NCBI GenBank assembly: GCA_035528035.1
Contig: DATKZI010000004.1
Location: 1 to 64,000, forward strand
Origin: JABLTI01 sp035528035
GTDB lineage: Archaea; Asgardarchaeota; Heimdallarchaeia; JABLTI01
Direction: 5' to 3'
Length of the DNA stretch: 64,000 bases
A model generated the notes under the pieces. The model was not told the origin of the DNA and did no database searches. It saw only the letters and a program-made list of their open reading frames with translations. The stretch's first letter is position 1. Each line of letters starts with the position of its first letter. Positions 17,124 to 27,517 of the stretch are shown here, in pieces. The translations under genes and the position numbers were made by a program.

Positions 17124-19007
17124 ATGGGTTTTGGCGGACGTCGTTCTGGTGGTCATTTTGATTCATTAATTGAAGAAGAGGATAAAAAGGAAAGACCAAA
17201 AATAGCTTCGGATTGGACTTTAGCTAAATGGATTCTAGGTTTTATGTTCCGAGAATACAAAGGGCAGGTTATCATTGCTCTTCTACTTGTAGGATTAAGC
17301 TCTATAATTAGTTTAATTTCCCCTCAAATTATGCGTTATCTAATTGACGATGTTTTCGATCTAACAAATGCTTTTACTACAGATAAGAGATTATTGTATT
17401 TACTAATCTTTACTCTATCACTTCTCGGTGTAGCAATTATTACAGCAGTTATTTCAGTTTTTAGAACTATTCTCTTAAATAAAATTGGGTATAGTGTAGT
17501 AAAGAAAATTAGAACTGATACTTTTAATCACTTGCAAAAAATGTCGATCAAATATTTCGACACTCAAGAAGCAGGAAGATTAATTTCAAAAGTTACTAAT
17601 GATTGTGACAAAATAAATGAAATGGTTAGTGGAGAAATAATTACTTCCATAATTGATTTTATTACTTTAATTGGAATTATTGGTATTCTTATTTGGATGG
17701 ATTGGAAATTAGCCCTCTGGGTATTTGTTTTATCAATTCCCATAACAATTTTCATTAGCTGGACTTTTCGAATCCGTGCACGCAAAGCATATCGAAAAAC
17801 TAGAAAAACAATTGCTACTGTAACAGCCAATCTTTCAGAAAGCATTTCTGGTGTTAGAGTTTCAAAATCTTTTACTCGTGAATCTAAAAACATCCAAGAA
17901 TTTAGAACAGTTAATGAAGAAAACAAACAAGCTAATATGAAAGCAATAGCAGTTTTTGCTACAACATTTCCGTTATTTAATTTCTTAGCTTCTGCGGTTA
18001 TTGGTTTTGTTTATTTTTATGGTGGATATACTCAACTTTTCCCTGAAACTATTTTCATTCATTCAGTTTCTATTGGTTCAGCTATAGCTTTCACTCAGTA
18101 TGTTGGAAGTTTCTTTGATCCAATTTTAAATCTAACAATGTTCTATAATACCTTCCAATCTACAATGGCTGCTACTGAACGTGTTTATGAATTGAATAAT
18201 ACCTTTTCAGATGTCATTGAACGTGAAGATGCTTATGAATTGCCAGAAATTCAAGGACATATTAAATTCGAAAATGTTGTTTTTGGTTATAAAGATAATG
18301 AATTAGTTCTGAATCATTTCAATCTGGAAGTTCAACCTGGTGAATCAATTGCTATTGTAGGACCTACAGGTGCTGGAAAAACTACTATTATTAATCTTCT
18401 AGCAAGATTCTACGAGATTCAAGATGGTGCAATTTATATTGATGGTAATAATATTCAAGAGGTTACCCTTGATTCTTTGCATAGACAAATGGGAATAGTG
18501 TTACAAGATCCATATCTATTTACGGGTTCTATTATTGATAATATTGTCTATAATCACACTGATGCTATTTTTGATGATGTTCAAAACGCAGCTAATGCAG
18601 TAAACGCAGCAGAATTCATTGAAAATTTACCACAAGGATATGAAACTCCTGTGGGTGAACGTGGAAGCAAACTTTCTTTAGGTCAAAGACAGTTAATATC
18701 TTTTGCTCGAGCATTGTTACCAAATCCTAAAATTTTGGTTCTTGATGAAGCTACTTCTTCAGTAGATCCTTATACTGAATTACTAATTAAAAAAGCACTT
18801 ACAAAATTATTAAGTGGACGAACATCATTTATTATTGCTCACCGTCTTTCAACTGTGCGAAATGCCGATAGAATAATTGTTATTAAAAATGGTAAAATAA
18901 TTGAAGAAGGATCTAATGAAAGTCTTTTAGCTTGTAAAGGTGAATATTATAGACTTTACCAATTACAATTCAAAGATCAAGAATCTGATGAAGAAGAAGA
19001 AATATGA
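17124..19007 (+). CDS. heterodimeric ABC exporter, subunit with catalytic Walker B
   Basis: This partner of the preceding gene has 627 residues. A basic, Gly/Arg-rich N-terminus leads into six membrane helices and an ATPase domain. Walker A is GPTGAGKTT, Walker B is LVLDEATSSVD with the catalytic Glu at 542, and the H-loop is IIAHRLST. The signature is altered to LSLGQRQ. In the heterodimer this signature would face the degenerate Walker B of the other subunit, giving one active and one inactive ATP site. GGAGGTC eleven bases before the ATG lies inside the upstream gene end, so translation is probably coupled. Confidence 0.85.
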   Translation: MGFGGRRSGGHFDSLIEEEDKKERPKIASDWTLAKWILGFMFREYKGQVIIALLLVGLSSIISLISPQIMRYLIDDVFDLTNAFTTDKRLLYLLIFTLSLLGVAIITAVISVFRTILLNKIGYSVVKKIRTDTFNHLQKMSIKYFDTQEAGRLISKVTNDCDKINEMVSGEIITSIIDFITLIGIIGILIWMDWKLALWVFVLSIPITIFISWTFRIRARKAYRKTRKTIATVTANLSESISGVRVSKSFTRESKNIQEFRTVNEENKQANMKAIAVFATTFPLFNFLASAVIGFVYFYGGYTQLFPETIFIHSVSIGSAIAFTQYVGSFFDPILNLTMFYNTFQSTMAATERVYELNNTFSDVIEREDAYELPEIQGHIKFENVVFGYKDNELVLNHFNLEVQPGESIAIVGPTGAGKTTIINLLARFYEIQDGAIYIDGNNIQEVTLDSLHRQMGIVLQDPYLFTGSIIDNIVYNHTDAIFDDVQNAANAVNAAEFIENLPQGYETPVGERGSKLSLGQRQLISFARALLPNPKILVLDEATSSVDPYTELLIKKALTKLLSGRTSFIIAHRLSTVRNADRIIVIKNGKIIEEGSNESLLACKGEYYRLYQLQFKDQESDEEEEI

Positions 19008-19077
19008 TAAGTAAACTTATTTACTAAACATTTTATGCTGAATTAAAAATCCAATTATACCTCCAAATGGTGAAAAT

Positions 19078-20487
19078 ATGCCCGGAAAATTTAAGGAAAT
19101 AGCTAAAAAGGTTCTTCCACCTCCTGTAGTTCTTCCAGCTCTTTTCTCTTATTTATTAGAACATATAGCTGTTTCTGTTTATTGGATTTTTTTTGGTCTA
19201 GATATTATTACTAATCTTACAGATTCTTATCTTGATGTTGCATTAGTTTTTGCTCTACCATCTATGGTTTCAGTGATAGGTACTATGTATCTCAGTAATC
19301 TTTCAGATAAAACAGGTAGACGAAAAGAGATTATGTTTTTTTCTCGAATTGCTTTAATGATTCAATACACACTGTTAATATTTTTCAGAGGGTCAATTTG
19401 GGTAATCTTAGGTATTTTAGGATCCTTTGGCATAGTTACACAGATTTATTATACAATGAATAGTGCTCTTATCACAACTATTTGCCCTCCAGATAGACGA
19501 GGAGAAGTTTCAAGTTTTCAAGTAATCTTTGCTTCAGCTGGGTGGATGATTGGTGGTGGCGTTTCAGGCATTATTTATACAACCTTCGGAATTGATGGTT
19601 CTTTGCGATTTGCGGCTTTTTTTGCTTATGCAGCTGGTGCTATTGCTCTTCTTTCAGCATCAAAACCATGGACAAAGAAAACTTCAGATTCCATAGATAT
19701 TATAGAAGAATTATCCGAAAAGGAAAATAATAAATTAGAAACACCCATTGAACCTCCTGAACAAATTATAAAATATCATAGTAAATTGAGGATATTTAAA
19801 TCTGATAATTTTAAGAAATCAAGTTATAAAGAAATTTTATTCCGGAAAGAAGTTTTACTGCTGATATTTACTTTATTGATGCTTGATTTTGGGGTAGGAC
19901 CGTTTAACGTTATAAGCTCAATTTATCTGAGTAAAGTAGGATTAAATTCAACATTAATTTCGGTATCCAATACTGCTGCAACAGCTATTGGAATGGTTAT
20001 GTTGCTTGTAACAGGTTACTTTTTAGATCGGGTTGGCAGAAAACCATTCTTTATTCTGGCAGTTATTATGTATCCTGTGATTTATTCACTGATGTTCTTC
20101 CTTACAGGATTTAAATGGGCAATTTTTATCATTTACTTATATCCCTTGTATGCTTTAAAAGTTCCAACTTCGAATGCGATTATGTCTGATATTACAGCAA
20201 CTAATGAACGGGCTCGGGGTATGAGTCTTATTAGTATTGAACAAATTTTTGCTGGCAATATTGGAGCAATATTAGGCTGTTATATTGCGGATATCTTTCC
20301 AACTGATCTAGCACCAAAATTTCTATCGGATGGAATTTTTACCGCTCCTTTCTTTCCAATGGTTTTTGGTGTAATAGCATCAATAATAGCTATAAAAGTT
20401 ATAAAAGAAACAAATACAAAAACAATTGCTATGAAAATAGCTAATGAAAAAAAGAATAATTCTGTGAAGAAAATTTTAGACTATTAA
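19078..20487 (+). CDS. MFS transporter
   Basis: This is a major facilitator of 469 residues with about twelve membrane helices. Motif A occurs twice: NLSDKTGRRKE in the first half and GYFLDRVGRKPFF in the second. A charged central loop of about 60 residues separates the halves. The layout fits a proton-coupled solute or drug transporter; the substrate cannot be named. A GGTGA SD precedes the ATG. The gene follows the ABC exporter pair by 70 bases. Its stop codon interlocks with the stop of the opposing giant gene through a shared TTAA at 20484-20487. Confidence 0.8.
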   Translation: MPGKFKEIAKKVLPPPVVLPALFSYLLEHIAVSVYWIFFGLDIITNLTDSYLDVALVFALPSMVSVIGTMYLSNLSDKTGRRKEIMFFSRIALMIQYTLLIFFRGSIWVILGILGSFGIVTQIYYTMNSALITTICPPDRRGEVSSFQVIFASAGWMIGGGVSGIIYTTFGIDGSLRFAAFFAYAAGAIALLSASKPWTKKTSDSIDIIEELSEKENNKLETPIEPPEQIIKYHSKLRIFKSDNFKKSSYKEILFRKEVLLLIFTLLMLDFGVGPFNVISSIYLSKVGLNSTLISVSNTAATAIGMVMLLVTGYFLDRVGRKPFFILAVIMYPVIYSLMFFLTGFKWAIFIIYLYPLYALKVPTSNAIMSDITATNERARGMSLISIEQIFAGNIGAILGCYIADIFPTDLAPKFLSDGIFTAPFFPMVFGVIASIIAIKVIKETNTKTIAMKIANEKKNNSVKKILDY

Positions 20488-23400
20488 AGACTTAAATTTT
20501 CAACAACTTCTTCACAGGCAATTTCTCTTAGAACTTCTTTTATAATATCGGGAGGTATTCTCATTTCATTTGCTACTTGCATTGGATCAAATCTCGTTGT
20601 TTTCTTTCGTTCTCTATTAAGAATGACTGAGATTTCTGCTTTTAGTCGCTCAAATGAATAGAATATTTTCTGATCATCATCAAGTAATGACATATAAAGT
20701 GAAGAGAGAAATTCGCGTCTGAGTATTGATATTACATCGTTAGGTTGTATACCAAATTCAGTTGTTATAGCATTTAATTCAATTCTACCCCAGAGCTCGT
20801 ATTCAGAATAAATGTAATTTCTTATAGCTTTTACTTTATCTAATGAAATAAAGACATCTTTATTGATCGGTTGACCATCAATTTTTCTAGTTATTAACAG
20901 GGTATCAAGAAGATAATCGGATAAAGGTAAGGACCTATCTGTTGTTGAAAAGATTGTTCTATCAAACGTTCCATTTGTTTGCAATTCATAGATAATTCTA
21001 TTTTTAATGAATTTAATGATCTTTCTTATACGACCATGTGAAACAAGAGGTATAGAAGCTATTAAATCCCAAGCATCACCTACTTTAGAGGAATTAACAA
21101 GATTAAGTGTTTGAGCTATTATTTTCAGAGATTTCGATTTCTTCATTTCTGCTAATTCCATAACTCGTAGGAATATCGTTTCAAGAGAATCAATATCACA
21201 ACTTGCCATTCGATCAATTGCTGTCCTTGTTAGGAGTTCTTCTATAACTATTTCAACACCTTTTCGAGTCTTCATTAAACGAATATATTTCAGAATAGCT
21301 CGATCGTAGGAATTAGATGCTTCTTTTATTGCGCCAATATCTTCGTATACTTTACCTGCAAGTGATATGAATTTCAAGGATAATTCTACAGGTATTCGAG
21401 GTTGATCAATAAAAGCTGTACCTCTATTGAAACATTTTGTAGCGATCTCAACAGCTTTCTGTTTATTCTTAATTCTCACAGCTGAATCAGAAGCTATTTG
21501 ATAAACATTGTAAGCGATTGTTATATCAGCATCCCATTCACGTGTTTGAAATATCCTATTAACTAATCTATTTGAATTTTCATCGTCATTTGCTATATCA
21601 AAAGCTTCTGTTGCGATATCATAAAAGACCATTGATTCAGGGATTTTTACTTCATTAACTAATCTATCACCAGCACTCAATGAAAACAACCCAATATTCT
21701 TCAATTCAGTGTTTATTGAAAGGGCTTCATTTAATTTCATTGAGGTTTCTAGATAGTAAATAGCTTCTTGATATCTTTTCTTCTCAAATAAAGCTTGAGC
21801 ATTTCTGAATGAATTTTCAGCTATTACCACAGCATCGTTTGTGCTATTTAGATCAATTAATGCTAAACCAATTTGTCTTAATTTATAAGCAGAATCTCTA
21901 TTTGATTTCTTAAGGTATTTTTGTTGATTAGTATTAACTTCAATAATTTCTTTTTCTATATAAGCTTGATTCTTAGAAAGCACTAATATACGTGTGCAAT
22001 TTTCAACGATCTTCTTTCCTGATTTGTACTCAGATTCAACCTTTGCTATCTTTTCACCTAAATTAGATAAGTTTTTGATATAATCACCTATAAGATTGTA
22101 CTCAATTGTTGCCCGTTTTGAATGTGGTACTTCAAAGTCTTTAAGACCATCAATTACATCATCCAAAGTAACTACGGTTGTTTTTGAGTTTAATTCTAAC
22201 TGTTGTAAAGCAAAATCCAGAAAAGCTAATACTACTGTTGAAATTAAATTATCACTTTGAGCTTGAACCGCTATATCTCTTGCAGTTAGAAGTGCTTCAT
22301 AACCTCTTATTGATTGCATATTACCAATAAGGTCTTTAGATCCCAATTTAACGAATTCTTTACCAACTCGTTCGATATAGTCTATATTCTGTATCTCTTG
22401 AAAAATCTGATAACAGTAACCAAGCATTCTATAATTAAGTTCAAAATTACTCTCAGGATCTATAGTTAGTAATTGCTCGAACAATTCACTGCCTATTTGT
22501 AAGTATAAGGAAGGAATTTCAGCTTCTTTTATCAATTTTAGCGAATGTTCTACGAAATAGAAACCCAATTGCGGTTTGTTTAGGAGTATATCAGCATTGG
22601 CTCTTTTTGTTAGAATGGATATAATTTGACTAATACCTTCATATTGATTTGTTTTCTTGAAAAATTTAATCGCATCTTTAGTTAATTTACCTATCATATT
22701 CCATTCTACATCTAATGTTAATTTAAGAGCATCAATAATAGTTTCAGCGACAATAGGTAGTAATACTGTTTTAGCTATATCTTGTTTCATTACTAATTCT
22801 ATAACTTTTGCTCCAGCTATAGCGTTTTTATTAGAAATAATTTCTCGAGATAATTTAAGGCTTAAATCCACAATCCTCTTAATCTCTTCTGGATCTGGAC
22901 TACTTTTAGCTAATTCAAAAGCTCTTGTTAAAAAGAATACTCCAATAGCTGATTTTCTATTTGGTAGATTTTGCCGTGCAGCAGCAATATAAATTGCTAT
23001 TATAACATTAAGAAGATCAAATCTTGAAATCTTTTCAATTAAGAGTCGACTTCTCTCAAGTATTAAAACACCCTTAGTAATTTCATTTATATCAAAGAAC
23101 CTTCTTGAAGATTCAATTGTCTGCTTAACTAATAATGCAGCTGATTCAATATTTTGACCTTTAATAAATAGATCAATTGCTTTTTCTGTTGAATCCATTG
23201 CTTCTTGTGCTTTATTGGTATTAAAGTAATTAGAAATAATTATTGCTTGCACTTCACCAGCTTTTGAGTATGAATTTGCTCTTTCAAAAATACTTGATGC
23301 TCGTGAGTAAATTTCTAAAGCAACATCAAGATCACTATTAGCTATTTCGTTTGCTTTATTTAAAGTCATTTCACCTAATTCAATACAACCAGTTGTATTC

Positions 23401-26400
23401 TTTGTTTGGATTTCAATATCTACTGCTTTATTTATTGATAATCTTCCACTATCAGCATATCCTTTTTCTATAAGTACAAATCCAGATGAGAGATATATCT
23501 TTGCTGCTTCATGAGCTCCTTTAGTTTCATTAGCTATATTTGCTGCACAATCAATTAATTCAATACCATTCGATTCATCACCTTTTTGAATAAAATTCTG
23601 ACTCATTTGGATGCAAAGTTTTGTTGCTCGTTCAAAATGCTCAGCATTTTTGAAAAATTCATTAGCGGTTATTATGAAATTCTTTGCTAACTCTAATTCA
23701 TCTTTTGCAAATAGTTCTGCAGCAATACTAGCTACCCTGTTACCTTGCTCAACAAGTGGCTCAATATTTTTCTCTAAAATCTCCAAAATTTGTTTGAATG
23801 CATTATTAACAGAATTATACATTCCTGCTGACATTAAACTATTTATGCGTTTATTGTTTATTTCCATAGCGAATTCCAAACTAGTGGATATACTATAGTT
23901 TGAAGCTTGTTCCCAAAGTTGTTCTCCCACCATTATTTTTCCACTTTTTATGACCTCTTCTGATTTTTCCACTAATTTATGGATAGCTTTCTTTTGTTCT
24001 GCTATATTTCCTGTTTTCTGATGTACGGTAACTATTTGCCCAGTTACTATTGATGCATTATTATAATCTTTCAAACTATAGAGCAAATCCGATATTTCTT
24101 CAAGAATTTTTACTGCATTTTCATATTCTTCGGCAACCATCAATGTATCTGATGCTAGGAGAACTAATTTAACACCTTCACTAATTTCATTCATTTTGAG
24201 TAAAGAGTTGCAAGCTTTCATATAAACTTCTGAAGCATTTATTGGTTTTCCTATTCTAAGAAAGATTCCAGTTGCTAGATCAACGATATGAAGTCCGAAT
24301 TGTAATTCATTTTCTGATATGAATTGAATAGCATAACCCGAAAGTTCATCTGCAATAAAAGGGGATTTTACTGTTTCATCATGTTCTTCTAGAATACTAA
24401 CTGTTTGTAGGAGAGTATTGTAGGTTGTTTGATAATCTTTTATTTGAGCAAAAGCTCTACTCTGTTCTAGACCGATATCAATTTCCACATCTTGTAGAAT
24501 ATTCTTCTTTGCAGAATCAATTCCCAATTCGAAACACGAAATTGCGAAATCTCTATTTAATTCAGGATTATGTATTAATGCTTTATGACCAATTTCAGCA
24601 GTTTTTAAAATAGCTAATGAAAGTTTTTCTTGGTTTTGACCTTGAAATGATTTTAAGGCTAAATTGATTTGTCTAAAAGCATCTTCCCATAATTGACGTT
24701 TAATATTAATTTCTGTTAGTGAAAGAAAAGCATCACCTGATCGTTCAATATTATTGATTTGTATGAAAATTTGTGCGCCTGTTTCTATTAATTCTTCTCC
24801 ATAAATGAAATGGTCTTTTTCAATGAAGGCATTTCCTTGAGCTAAAGCAGCTTCACCTGCTTCTTCTAACATTGTTACCTGATTTAATATTTGAATGCCA
24901 TATTTAATAAATTCTGATGCTTCATCAAATAATCCCTTTTTATCTCGTAAAATTGAACCCTGATAAATAATCAAACGGCCTAATTTTATTAAATAATCCT
25001 TCTCACCTTCGAGATTATTTCTAGCAAAATCATAAAATTCCTTTATTGTATATAGGTCACCAGCTTCTAAAAATGAATTTGTTGCGGCTGTCAGTATCTG
25101 TTCTTGTGTTTCTAAATTGACTGAACTACTAAATTCCATTGCAGCAATATACAAATGTTTAGCTTGGATTGGTTCATTGTTTTTAATTCCTAAATCAGCC
25201 CTCTCTAAACAATAAAATGAGAGATTACTTACTGGTTCAATAATGCCTAAACTTAGAAATGCACCAATTGATTTTCGTAGTAAATCTATTCCATCATCAA
25301 TTATATCATGTTCTATAAGAAGTTTACCAGCTTGGGTTACTTTTTCACCAAATTCTTCAGTATTTGAATCAGAATTTAATGTTTTATCTATTAAAAGTAA
25401 AAGATCTTTAGCTAATTCATTTTGTTTATTATTGAATAATAGATTACCAAATTCTAGGATAATAGCACTTGCTTCACTAAATTCATTTAACGATTCAAGT
25501 GTATTAATTCCATGAACAATATAGTCCTTTCCTATAGAATAATTTTGTTTGGAATTAATCAGTTGTTTACCTGCAGCAAAAATTTTCTTTACTATCTTTT
25601 TAGATTCTTCAGGAGAACTTGACTCTAAAATTGAGGTAGTATATTTAAAATCATCTAAAGCAAGCTGAGGTTGATTTGATTGAAGAGCATGATCAATAAA
25701 ATCCATTAAAGCATTCACTTGAGCGAATGGATCTTTTTGTTCAGCACATAAGGAAGCATCCATAATAAGCTTCTGTGCAAGTGCAATATTTCCTTCTGTT
25801 AATTTTAATTTGGCTGAATTAACCAATGGTGTAACTGTTTTTGTTATTTTATCTACCGCTTTTGCTTGCTTGAATAATTTAGCCGCTTCAATTAAATGAA
25901 ATGAAGCAGTATCAAATAATCCTAAATTGATCAATGATTCACCAAATGCTTTGTGGGAATTACCTGCTTCAAGTGTATTTCCTGCTTTGATGAGATTTTC
26001 CACTGCTTTGCTAGAATAATCATTTGCTTCTTTTAGATTGTTTGTTTTAACAAATGCTACAGATATTTTTGATAGATTTTTACCAATTTGATCATAGGCT
26101 TGTTCACCTTCTAATATACCAGTGATGTTATCAACAAACAATATAGCTATTTTTTGATTCTTCTTTTCAATCAATTCTACTGCTTTATTATAAATTGTAT
26201 CAACAGTTGCTGTAAATTTCTTTCTTAATTTGCCTGCTAAAAAAGCTTGAGTGGATTTTATATAATCATCTAATGCTAATTCAAGTTTCTCTCGAGAATA
26301 CATCTTTTCTGCTTTATCAGAATAAAATTCACCTAAATAATCAAGATTAATGTTTTCCATTTGATGAATAGTAGATAAGTAATTTAATCCTTCATTAAAA

Positions 26401-27392
26401 AGTCCTTTCAAATCCAATAAACTATAAGCTTTTTCAGCTATTTTTTGAGCTAATAGTGAAGCGTTTTCTTTATCATTAATAGTCACAAGTAAACGTAAAG
26501 CTTTATCATAGAAATTTTTAGCAATAGTATAATTTTTTTTATCAAACATTTGTTCTGCAAAATCAGATTGAATTCTTGAGGCATTAGTTATCAAAATTTT
26601 GGACTTTATCTCTAAAGCCTTATCAATACCAATTTTAAGGAATTCCCCTCCTGGGTCTGTATCACTTAACGTTTCTCTTATTACTTTGACTAATTTTTTA
26701 GGCCCTTTTCCCTCTAATATTTCATTTGAATAATCTATTATCAATTGAATTACAGATTCAGCCTTTTGCTTTAATCCTTCTTTATGACAGTAATCAATAA
26801 TTTCATTATAAAATACTAGTCCTTCTTTCAAAAAACCTTCTTCAAGGAGCAAGATTAAAGCATTTAATTCCCCTTGTATTTTTTCCTCTTTTCTATTTAC
26901 TTCTAGAAAAACACTAGCAGCTTTACGAATATCATTTATTGCTTTTTGTCTTATTTCTTCATTTTTATTTGTAATTAATAAAAATGCCTGTTCATGTAAG
27001 AAACCACCTTTTTCAAGTAAAGTTTCTTCTAAGTCTTCACCAAGTGTACGAATAATAATTTCCTTTTTATTAATATAATCTAAAATGAGATCATATTTCT
27101 TTTTAGGAATGGATTCCTCAATTAGTTTATTTAGTGGTTTAAGTGCTTTAGATAAAACTTCGTTTAATTCTTGTCCAGAAGCAACTTCATTCATTAGAAA
27201 AACAGCTTCAATTATTAATTCATTTAAGGCTGATTTTTCAGCATTTTCAATTGCTTTTATTACTAGATTTTTAGCTGTTTCCGTTTCTTTATTTTCAAGA
27301 AAGGTTTTTGCAGCGAGTATATAGCTTTCAGCAGCATTTTTCCACTTCCCTTTAGCTTCATGGGATTCTGCTTTTGTTATCTGTTCAGACAT
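20484..27392 (-). CDS. giant TPR-like alpha-solenoid protein with C-terminal winged helices
   Basis: At 2302 residues this is the largest gene in the window. It is almost wholly helical and built of degenerate TPR/SNAP-like helix pairs, such as EAKGKWKNAAESYILAAKTF at the start and ANDYSSKAVENLIKAGN further in, repeated at roughly 35-45 residue spacing. No signal peptide or membrane helix is evident. The last about 120 residues change character and look like two winged-helix domains (AITTEFGIQPNDVISILRRE, then VANEMRIPPDIIKEVLRE), reminiscent of the solenoid plus winged-helix order of PCI proteins. It lies 125 bases behind the propeller-longin gene on the same strand. The role is unknown; a scaffold is inferred. 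Confidence 0.75.
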   Translation of the reverse strand: MSEQITKAESHEAKGKWKNAAESYILAAKTFLENKETETAKNLVIKAIENAEKSALNELIIEAVFLMNEVASGQELNEVLSKALKPLNKLIEESIPKKKYDLILDYINKKEIIIRTLGEDLEETLLEKGGFLHEQAFLLITNKNEEIRQKAINDIRKAASVFLEVNRKEEKIQGELNALILLLEEGFLKEGLVFYNEIIDYCHKEGLKQKAESVIQLIIDYSNEILEGKGPKKLVKVIRETLSDTDPGGEFLKIGIDKALEIKSKILITNASRIQSDFAEQMFDKKNYTIAKNFYDKALRLLVTINDKENASLLAQKIAEKAYSLLDLKGLFNEGLNYLSTIHQMENINLDYLGEFYSDKAEKMYSREKLELALDDYIKSTQAFLAGKLRKKFTATVDTIYNKAVELIEKKNQKIAILFVDNITGILEGEQAYDQIGKNLSKISVAFVKTNNLKEANDYSSKAVENLIKAGNTLEAGNSHKAFGESLINLGLFDTASFHLIEAAKLFKQAKAVDKITKTVTPLVNSAKLKLTEGNIALAQKLIMDASLCAEQKDPFAQVNALMDFIDHALQSNQPQLALDDFKYTTSILESSSPEESKKIVKKIFAAGKQLINSKQNYSIGKDYIVHGINTLESLNEFSEASAIILEFGNLLFNNKQNELAKDLLLLIDKTLNSDSNTEEFGEKVTQAGKLLIEHDIIDDGIDLLRKSIGAFLSLGIIEPVSNLSFYCLERADLGIKNNEPIQAKHLYIAAMEFSSSVNLETQEQILTAATNSFLEAGDLYTIKEFYDFARNNLEGEKDYLIKLGRLIIYQGSILRDKKGLFDEASEFIKYGIQILNQVTMLEEAGEAALAQGNAFIEKDHFIYGEELIETGAQIFIQINNIERSGDAFLSLTEINIKRQLWEDAFRQINLALKSFQGQNQEKLSLAILKTAEIGHKALIHNPELNRDFAISCFELGIDSAKKNILQDVEIDIGLEQSRAFAQIKDYQTTYNTLLQTVSILEEHDETVKSPFIADELSGYAIQFISENELQFGLHIVDLATGIFLRIGKPINASEVYMKACNSLLKMNEISEGVKLVLLASDTLMVAEEYENAVKILEEISDLLYSLKDYNNASIVTGQIVTVHQKTGNIAEQKKAIHKLVEKSEEVIKSGKIMVGEQLWEQASNYSISTSLEFAMEINNKRINSLMSAGMYNSVNNAFKQILEILEKNIEPLVEQGNRVASIAAELFAKDELELAKNFIITANEFFKNAEHFERATKLCIQMSQNFIQKGDESNGIELIDCAANIANETKGAHEAAKIYLSSGFVLIEKGYADSGRLSINKAVDIEIQTKNTTGCIELGEMTLNKANEIANSDLDVALEIYSRASSIFERANSYSKAGEVQAIIISNYFNTNKAQEAMDSTEKAIDLFIKGQNIESAALLVKQTIESSRRFFDINEITKGVLILERSRLLIEKISRFDLLNVIIAIYIAAARQNLPNRKSAIGVFFLTRAFELAKSSPDPEEIKRIVDLSLKLSREIISNKNAIAGAKVIELVMKQDIAKTVLLPIVAETIIDALKLTLDVEWNMIGKLTKDAIKFFKKTNQYEGISQIISILTKRANADILLNKPQLGFYFVEHSLKLIKEAEIPSLYLQIGSELFEQLLTIDPESNFELNYRMLGYCYQIFQEIQNIDYIERVGKEFVKLGSKDLIGNMQSIRGYEALLTARDIAVQAQSDNLISTVVLAFLDFALQQLELNSKTTVVTLDDVIDGLKDFEVPHSKRATIEYNLIGDYIKNLSNLGEKIAKVESEYKSGKKIVENCTRILVLSKNQAYIEKEIIEVNTNQQKYLKKSNRDSAYKLRQIGLALIDLNSTNDAVVIAENSFRNAQALFEKKRYQEAIYYLETSMKLNEALSINTELKNIGLFSLSAGDRLVNEVKIPESMVFYDIATEAFDIANDDENSNRLVNRIFQTREWDADITIAYNVYQIASDSAVRIKNKQKAVEIATKCFNRGTAFIDQPRIPVELSLKFISLAGKVYEDIGAIKEASNSYDRAILKYIRLMKTRKGVEIVIEELLTRTAIDRMASCDIDSLETIFLRVMELAEMKKSKSLKIIAQTLNLVNSSKVGDAWDLIASIPLVSHGRIRKIIKFIKNRIIYELQTNGTFDRTIFSTTDRSLPLSDYLLDTLLITRKIDGQPINKDVFISLDKVKAIRNYIYSEYELWGRIELNAITTEFGIQPNDVISILRREFLSSLYMSLLDDDQKIFYSFERLKAEISVILNRERKKTTRFDPMQVANEMRIPPDIIKEVLREIACEEVVENLSL

Positions 27393-27517
27393 TTCTAAAG
27401 CCTCTAAACATTTATTATTATTATTAGTAATTCAAGTTAATAATTGTGTACAATTAGTACTAGTACCTTATCATAATGTAAAATTACTCATAAGTTTTTA
27501 GTAAAGGATATTTTGAT

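Noticed and set aside
19011..19026. AGTAAA/TTTACT inverted repeat after the second ABC subunit, considered as a terminator
   Set aside because: The stem is only six AT-rich pairs and has no T run after it; the MFS gene follows closely.
22657..27324. Several 60-110 codon plus-strand frames within the giant gene
   Set aside because: They are antisense shadows of the helical-repeat gene, rich in Ser, Ile and Phe, with no SD and no family resemblance.
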